From: an uncultured Prevotellaceae bacterium
GTDB taxonomy: Bacteria > Bacteroidota > Bacteroidia > Bacteroidales > Bacteroidaceae
Direction: 5' to 3'
DNA length: 41,191 nt
Assembly: GCA_947174565.1 (NCBI GenBank)
Contig: CAMWJL010000010.1
Location: 1 to 41,191 of the forward strand
Shown in pieces: positions 36,682 to 41,191 of this stretch; positions within the stretch are counted from its first letter, which is position 1, and each line of letters begins with the position of its first letter. The translations under genes and the position numbers were made by a program. Under the pieces are notes generated by a model. The model was not told where the DNA came from, made no database searches, and was given only the letters and a program-made list of their open reading frames with translations.

Positions 36682-37304
36682 TTTAACAACTCGTCTATGT
36701 TTCCCGACTGAATATCGGGGATTGACTTTTGGATTCTATCAACCGACCAGTTCCACCATTGCAACTCTCGCAGCCGTTCAATCACCTCAGGCTCAAATCG
36801 TTTGCGTATTTCCCTTGCAGGCACGCCACCGACAATAGAATACGGCTCAACATCTTTGGTCACAACAGCCCTTGCGCCTATGATTGCACCGTCGCCAATC
36901 GTTACGCCAGCCATAATGACAGCATCATAGCCTATCCACACATCGTTGCCAATGACAATATCACCCTTGTTGTCCCACGCCGTTGCCACTTCCGAGATAG
37001 GCAAATCCCATTCCTCGAAGAATAACGGGAAAGTATAGGTAGAAAGCGACTTTAACGAATGGTTGGCACAGTTGAATATGAACTTTGTGCCACAGGCAAT
37101 GGAACAGAACTTCCCGATAATCAGCCTATCGTGATTGATGGGATAATGATAGAGCACATTGTTCTTCTCGAAATCACACGGGTCATTCACGAAATCATTA
37201 TAGATAGTGAACGCCCCAACCTCTATTGTAGGACGAGTGACAACCGATTTGAGATATACAGTCTGCCTATCACCTGTCCGTGGATAAACCTTACTACTGT
37301 CCAT
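36657..37304 (-). CDS. Vat/CatB-like hexapeptide-repeat O-acetyltransferase (XAT family)
   Basis: The product (215 aa from the ATG at 37304) matches the xenobiotic acetyltransferase group: [15 protein letters not shown] at the start, [26 protein letters not shown], and NCANHS with the catalytic His82. It continues with left-handed beta-helix turns ([28 protein letters not shown]), GGVPARE, and a C-terminal WWNWSVD segment. Vat enzymes acetylate streptogramins, but chromosomal relatives often act on other acceptors, so resistance cannot be assumed. The frame stays open upstream to 37721, but a TACCTTTG promoter box at 37345-37338 and family length support this start. Confidence 0.9.
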   Translation of the reverse strand: MDSSKVYPRTGDRQTVYLKSVVTRPTIEVGAFTIYNDFVNDPCDFEKNNVLYHYPINHDRLIIGKFCSIACGTKFIFNCANHSLKSLSTYTFPLFFEEWDLPISEVATAWDNKGDIVIGNDVWIGYDAVIMAGVTIGDGAIIGARAVVTKDVEPYSIVGGVPAREIRKRFEPEVIERLRELQWWNWSVDRIQKSIPDIQSGNIDELLNNQGCEQE

Positions 37305-37337
37305 ATCGCCAACAAGAATCTTTACGTTTAGCAAGAA

Positions 37338-37345
37338 CAAAGGTA
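37338..37345 (-). promoter_or_regulatory. -7 promoter box of the acetyltransferase gene
   Basis: TACCTTTG on the minus strand matches TAnnTTTG and predicts a start near 37331, 27 nt before the chosen ATG. It argues against the longer upstream reading frame. Confidence 0.55.
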
Positions 37346-37509
37346 GTGAATTTTCTGTATATCGAATGGATTCTGCAAGCTTTTTGATACCCAATCCACA
37401 AAAATTATCCCTGTTCGGGACGAGACAAGCCTCTGTCATCCCCTGAAAGGAAAGCCAACCATGCGCCATCAGACACTGCTGTGTGCGGTGTGCTTCCACA
37501 GCCTCTAAA

Positions 37510-37573
37510 TCGGAGTCCCCGACTCCGACAGACCGATGTCCCCGACTCCGACCAATCGGAGTCGGGGACATCG
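37510..37573. repeat. GC-rich GACTCCGA palindrome cluster
   Basis: A small hairpin (TCGGAGTC-CCC-GACTCCGA, 37510-37528) is followed by a perfect 18-bp stem (37534-37551 with 37556-37573) around a CCAA tetraloop. The core GACTCCGA or its complement occurs four times. It lies in the 460-bp gene-free stretch 37305-37766, which otherwise holds the promoter at 37338 and the terminator at 37664; nothing else is recognised there. It looks like a REP/BIME-type intergenic repeat. Confidence 0.75.
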
Positions 37574-37663
37574 ATTTTGGGGGACTTTCTGAGGTAAATA
37601 AACGAAACATCAAACAAGCATCTTTGGCAAATAACATCACAGGCAGTGGAGCACACAACAAAA

Positions 37664-37704
37664 CAATCCCCAACCCGAGGCGGTTGCCCACAGGTTGGGG
37701 ATAG
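37664..37704 (-). terminator. Intrinsic terminator of the pseudouridine synthase transcript
   Basis: ATCCCCAACC (37666-37675) pairs perfectly with GGTTGGGGAT (37693-37702). On the minus strand the stem is followed by a T-rich stretch (TGTTTTGTTG). It lies about 65 bp past the stop of the minus-strand gene. Confidence 0.7.
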
Positions 37705-37766
37705 TTGTCAGAAGCCGACAAAGGGCTTATGTATAGAGATTGACAGAGGATGCCTCCGTCATGATG

Positions 37767-38687
37767 TCATTTAATGAGCGACGTGAATGCCGCAGGATAA
37801 GGCGTCTCGAATTTGAGGAACTCACCTGTGATAGGATGGCGGAAGGCAAGACGGAAGGCATGGAGACAGATGCGACCGACAGGATTAGAATGGTTTTCAT
37901 AAGCCTCAACGGTGCTGCCATACTTGTTATCGCCCACAACGGGATGATGAAGGTCCTGCATGTGGACACGTATCTGATTCTTTCGACCAGTCTCCAGTTT
38001 GAGTTCCACCAACGAATAGCCGTTCTTGCGCTTAATGGTGCGGTAGTTGGTGACGGCATACTTTCCACCATTGTCGATGGCACTGGAATAAGTGACAAAC
38101 ATCTTGTTGTCAGTGAGCCATGAAGTGACCATGCCGCTGTCTTTCTCCATGCTGCCCTGCACGACGGCGATGTAGCGGCGGTCGGTAACGATGTCTTTCC
38201 AGTTATCGGTGAAGGTCTGTTGGATATCGCGCCGCTTGGCAAACAGAATCAAACCAGAAGTACCTTTGTCAAGACGATGGACGGTGTGGACAGAGAACCG
38301 TTTGTTTTGACGCTTGACGTACTCATCCAAAATGGACTTGACGTTTTCGCGGCGGTCTCCCGGCAAGGCGTTGGTCAAGATGCCCTCTTTCTTCTCCACA
38401 ATGATGATGAAGGCATCTTCGTACACCAGACGCACCCATCTGTTAGTGAGGGCGTGTACATGGCGGCTTTTGGACACCTGCACCAGCTGCCCAGACTTCA
38501 AAGGATGGTTGTATTGGGTGATAATCTCCTTATCGACATACACCATGCGCTGGCTCAGCAGTTCTTTGGCACGGGTGCGTGAGATTCCTGCTATGCGGGT
38601 CATGAGGAACTGCATCAATTCAGCAGGTTCAGTGACGGGATAATTTGTGTAGTGGTTGGCTGCTTTATAATCGGAATATTTGCTCAT
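37767..38687 (-). CDS. RluA-family RNA pseudouridine synthase with S4 domain
   Basis: The 306-aa enzyme isomerises specific uridines in RNA. An N-terminal S4 RNA-binding domain (about residues 22-75, ISRTRAKELLSQRMVYVD) precedes the catalytic domain with HRLDKGTSGL, where Asp140 is the catalytic residue, and the later GRKNQIRVHM and HAFRLAFRHP segments. Which rRNA or tRNA site it modifies cannot be read from the sequence. It lies 62 bp downstream of the methyltransferase gene on the same strand and may share its transcript. Confidence 0.92.
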   Translation of the reverse strand: MSKYSDYKAANHYTNYPVTEPAELMQFLMTRIAGISRTRAKELLSQRMVYVDKEIITQYNHPLKSGQLVQVSKSRHVHALTNRWVRLVYEDAFIIIVEKKEGILTNALPGDRRENVKSILDEYVKRQNKRFSVHTVHRLDKGTSGLILFAKRRDIQQTFTDNWKDIVTDRRYIAVVQGSMEKDSGMVTSWLTDNKMFVTYSSAIDNGGKYAVTNYRTIKRKNGYSLVELKLETGRKNQIRVHMQDLHHPVVGDNKYGSTVEAYENHSNPVGRICLHAFRLAFRHPITGEFLKFETPYPAAFTSLIK

Positions 38688-38749
38688 CGTTGGGAGTGAA
38701 AAATGAATGATTAAGAGTGAGTTAGAAATTAGAAACGGGACGTGGGAAT

Positions 38750-40174
38750 CTATGAACGCCTTTCGAGCAGGACGACGTTTTCAACGTGCTGCGTGTGGGG
38801 GAACATATCGACGGGCTGCACACGAGCGACCTGATAATCAGTATCAAGCAATTGGAGGTCGCGTGCCTGTGTGGCAGGATTGCAACTCACATAGACAATA
38901 CGATGAGGGGCGGCAAAAAGGATGGTGTCGATGACATCCTGGTGCATGCCTGCCCGTGGAGGGTCTGTGATGATGACATCAGGACGACCGTGTTCTTCGA
39001 TGAAGTCCTTGTTGAGAATATCTTTCATGTCGCCAGCGAAGAAAAGAGTGTTGCCAATGCCATTGATTTGCGAGTTGACCTTGGCATCTTCAATCGCCTC
39101 TGGAACATATTCAATACCAATGACCTGACGCGCTTGCTTGGCAACGAAATTGGCAATGGTGCCCGTGCCCGTATAGAGGTCATACACCAGTTCTTCGCCC
39201 GTCAAACCAGCGAAGGTGCGAGCCACTTTGTAGAGTTCGTATGCCTGTTCGGTGTTGGTCTGATAGAAGGACTTCGGCCCTACCTTAAACCGCAAGTCCT
39301 CCATCTGCTCATAGATATAATCCTTACCCTTTACGACGTGTACCTCTTGGTCGCCAAACGTGTCGTTAGCTTTATGATTATCAACATAAAGGAGCGATGT
39401 AATTTGAGGGAAGGTTTCACTTAAATGCGCCATGAGGGCATCGGCTTGCTGCTGCTCTTCGGGTGTGTCGATGCGGAACTGGACGAGGAGCATGAGTTCG
39501 TCGGTGTTAGAGGTACGAATCATGAACGAGCGCAACAAGCCCTTATTCTGACGAAGGTCGTAAAATTCAAGCCCATGCGCCAAAGCATATTGTCGGATGT
39601 CGTTGCGAATCTGATTGTTGATGTCATCCATCAAATGGCACTCGGTAATGTCGAGTATCTTGTCGAAAGCCCCCGTGATGTGAAATCCCACCGCATCCAT
39701 CACGTCATATTTTACATCTTGCTTCACCTCTTCGTCGGTGAGCCAACGCTTGTTAGAGAAACCGAACTCCAGTTTGTTGCGATAATGGTAAATGTTTCGG
39801 CTGCCTAAGATGGGCATGAACTCGGGCAATTCCACCTTGCCGATACGGGTCAGGTTGTCATAAACCTGCTGCTGCTTGGCTTTCAGCTGCTCGGAGTATT
39901 GAAGGCACTGCCACTTGCACCCTCCGCACACGCCATAGTGGCGACACACGGGTTCGGTGCGCAGCGGAGAGTATTCATGAAACTTCACTGCCACTGCCTC
40001 CATATAGGCGTTCTTCTTCCTCTTCACCTGCAAATCAACCACGTCGCCAGGCACCACATAGGGGACGAACACCACCTTGTCGTCCACGCGTGCCAAGGCC
40101 TTGCCTTCGGCTGCGCATGCAGTGATGGCAATATGCTCCAGCAAAGGCATATTTTTCTTCTTGTTACGAGCCAT
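38750..40174 (-). CDS. rlmD: 23S rRNA (uracil-5-)-methyltransferase, RlmD/RumA type
   Basis: The 474-aa SAM-dependent enzyme methylates C5 of uracil in rRNA. A TRAM domain (about 10-65) is followed by the 4Fe-4S motif with Cys77, Cys83 and Cys86 (CRHYGVCGGCKWQ). The methyltransferase domain includes FYQTNTEQAYELY, DLYTGTGTIANF, TDPPRAGMH and the nucleophile in VSCNPAT (Cys431). The TrmA-family assignment is secure; choosing RlmD over a dual RlmCD specificity is less so. A TAACTTTG promoter box lies about 30 bp upstream. Confidence 0.93.
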   Translation of the reverse strand: MARNKKKNMPLLEHIAITACAAEGKALARVDDKVVFVPYVVPGDVVDLQVKRKKNAYMEAVAVKFHEYSPLRTEPVCRHYGVCGGCKWQCLQYSEQLKAKQQQVYDNLTRIGKVELPEFMPILGSRNIYHYRNKLEFGFSNKRWLTDEEVKQDVKYDVMDAVGFHITGAFDKILDITECHLMDDINNQIRNDIRQYALAHGLEFYDLRQNKGLLRSFMIRTSNTDELMLLVQFRIDTPEEQQQADALMAHLSETFPQITSLLYVDNHKANDTFGDQEVHVVKGKDYIYEQMEDLRFKVGPKSFYQTNTEQAYELYKVARTFAGLTGEELVYDLYTGTGTIANFVAKQARQVIGIEYVPEAIEDAKVNSQINGIGNTLFFAGDMKDILNKDFIEEHGRPDVIITDPPRAGMHQDVIDTILFAAPHRIVYVSCNPATQARDLQLLDTDYQVARVQPVDMFPHTQHVENVVLLERRS

Positions 40175-40202
40175 CTTGTGTGTATTATTGTTAATTTTGG
40201 CA

Positions 40203-40210
40203 CAAAGTTA
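40203..40210 (-). promoter_or_regulatory. -7 promoter box of rlmD
   Basis: TAACTTTG on the minus strand matches TAnnTTTG and predicts a start near 40196, about 22 nt before the ATG. It is divergent from the box at 40254. Confidence 0.6.
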
Positions 40211-40253
40211 GACAATAATCGCCAAAGTTTTAGTCGTTCTCGTTGTTTTTTTG

Positions 40254-40261
40254 TATATTTG
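40254..40261 (+). promoter_or_regulatory. -7 promoter box of the Gfo/Idh/MocA gene
   Basis: TATATTTG matches TAnnTTTG, giving a start near 40268 and a 34-nt leader before the ATG at 40302. It shows that the in-frame TTG at 40251 cannot be the start codon. Confidence 0.6.
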
Positions 40262-40301
40262 CGATTTAATTAGGCTATTTACAGTTCTATTTCCTAATCT
40301 G

Positions 40302-41186
40302 ATGGAGAGACTCAATGTTGTCAAATGGGGCTTTATCGGTTGCGGAGAGGTGACCGAAAAGAAGAGTGGACCTGCCTTCGGAAAAGTGGAGGGCAGCGAG
40401 GTGGTTGCCGTGATGAGCCGCGACAAAGGGAAGGCTAAATCCTATGCCGAACGACACGGCATCAAGAAATACTACACGGATGCTCAATCGCTGGTGGATG
40501 ACCCGAATGTCAATGCGATATATATCGCCACTCCCCCATCCTCTCATGCCACTTTCGCCATTATGGCTATGCGAGCAGGCAAACCTGCCTACATCGAGAA
40601 GCCGTTGGCGGCAAGCTATGAGGATTGTCTGCGCGTGAACCGCATCAGCGAACTGACGGGCATTTCCTGTTTTGTGGCGTTCTATCGCCGCTACCTCCCT
40701 TATTTTGAGCGTGTAAAGCAGATTGTGATGGGAGGTGAGATAGGAAAAATTCTGACGGTGCAGATTCGTTTGGCTGTGCCTCCACGCGAATTGGACTACA
40801 AGAGCGGGCAGGAACTGCCTTGGCGGTTGCAACCAGAAGTGGCTGGCGGAGGTGGTTACTTTTACGATTTGGCTTCCCACCAGCTTGATTTGCTGCAATA
40901 TTGGTTTGGACCAATCATCGAGGCGGAAGGATACTGCCAAAATATGTTGGGGCTTTACAAGGTGGAGGACACGTTCAATGCCTGCTTCCGCTTCTCAAAC
41001 GGGCTTTCGGGCAGTGGGTCGTGGTGCTTTGTGGCGCATCAGTCAGCACGTCGCGACCGAATCTCAATCGTGGGCACGAAAGGAAAAATTGTGTTTTCCG
41101 TGTTTGACTACGACCCCATCGTGCTGGACAAGGAGAAGGGACAGGAAGAGAGAGATGTGACCAAACCCCCGCAGGAGCACAACTGA
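40302..41186 (+). CDS. Gfo/Idh/MocA family NAD(P)-dependent oxidoreductase, possibly C-terminally truncated
   Basis: The product (294 aa from the ATG at 40302) has the Rossmann motif WGFIGCGEVTEKKSGPAF at 9-26, the conserved EKP at 99-101, and the second domain with GGGYFYDLASHQLDLLQYWFG. Such enzymes oxidise or reduce sugars and cyclitols; the substrate is unknown. The close relatives I recall are about 330 aa and continue past PP..H with a QxPL-like segment and a final helix. Here a TGA comes right after PPQEHN, five bases before the window end, while another frame reads QLTL. That suggests a frameshift, but the window is too short to tell. Confidence 0.88.
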   Translation: MERLNVVKWGFIGCGEVTEKKSGPAFGKVEGSEVVAVMSRDKGKAKSYAERHGIKKYYTDAQSLVDDPNVNAIYIATPPSSHATFAIMAMRAGKPAYIEKPLAASYEDCLRVNRISELTGISCFVAFYRRYLPYFERVKQIVMGGEIGKILTVQIRLAVPPRELDYKSGQELPWRLQPEVAGGGGYFYDLASHQLDLLQYWFGPIIEAEGYCQNMLGLYKVEDTFNACFRFSNGLSGSGSWCFVAHQSARRDRISIVGTKGKIVFSVFDYDPIVLDKEKGQEERDVTKPPQEHN

Positions 41187-41191
41187 CTCTT

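Noticed and set aside
37305-37721. 139-residue N-terminal extension of the Vat-like acetyltransferase
   Set aside because: It would need a TTG start, runs through intergenic palindromes and a terminator, and a promoter box lies inside it.

Overview
The window looks like a chromosomal segment of a carbohydrate-degrading Bacteroidales bacterium, most like Prevotella and relatives. Four things point there. Gene starts are often preceded by the Bacteroidetes -7 box TAnnTTTG rather than a Shine-Dalgarno/sigma-70 layout. Two secreted proteins end in a type IX secretion (T9SS) sorting tail of the form GVYIxxGKKVxVK. Family content is typical of the group (DUF3256, class III fructose-bisphosphatase, GH43/GH51/PL11 enzymes and several esterases). 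The single RNA gene is a bacterial RNase P RNA. Identities are from motif recognition only; no database search was run.

Layout, left to right. 1-1600: 3' part of PRPP synthetase overlapping a sugar-nucleotide-type nucleotidyltransferase. 1628-4651: a secreted double-GH43 protein followed after 3 nt by agmatine deiminase. 4652-6850: an AT-rich accessory stretch with inverted tandem repeats, a possible gene remnant and a 473-aa HNH-domain protein of unknown role. 6923-12443 (minus strand): branched-chain amino acid operon ilvD-ilvB-ilvN-ilvC with a promoter, a short leader ORF and a terminator-like hairpin in its leader. 12482-16566 (minus): pectin module of an SGNH esterase and a PL11 rhamnogalacturonan lyase, preceded by a 21-bp repeat array. 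16794-17399 (minus): riboflavin synthase, divergent from the next block.

17507-23658 (plus): lipoprotein, GH51 arabinofuranosidase, CE2-type esterase and a CE6-CE1 double esterase, a coherent arabinoxylan-deacylating and debranching set. 23760-25181: DUF3795 protein and a DJ-1/PfpI-VOC fusion. 25433-27535: another secreted GH43 with accessory domains. 27663-28140: rnpB. 28224-33486: TolC / MacA-like adaptor / MacB-like ATPase / permease exporter with a DUF3256 gene. 33780-36616: class III FBPase and a small T9SS-exported protein. 36657-40174 (minus): Vat/CatB-like acetyltransferase, RluA-type pseudouridine synthase and RlmD-type rRNA methyltransferase. 40302-end: Gfo/Idh/MocA oxidoreductase.

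The polysaccharide genes are scattered over both strands without a SusC/SusD pair or a recognisable regulator in view, so they are not one classical PUL. The most unusual items are the HNH island, the phased dyad array before the pectin operon, the structured ilv leader, a cysteine cluster at the IlvN N-terminus, several large palindromes, and an expanded helix in RNase P RNA.
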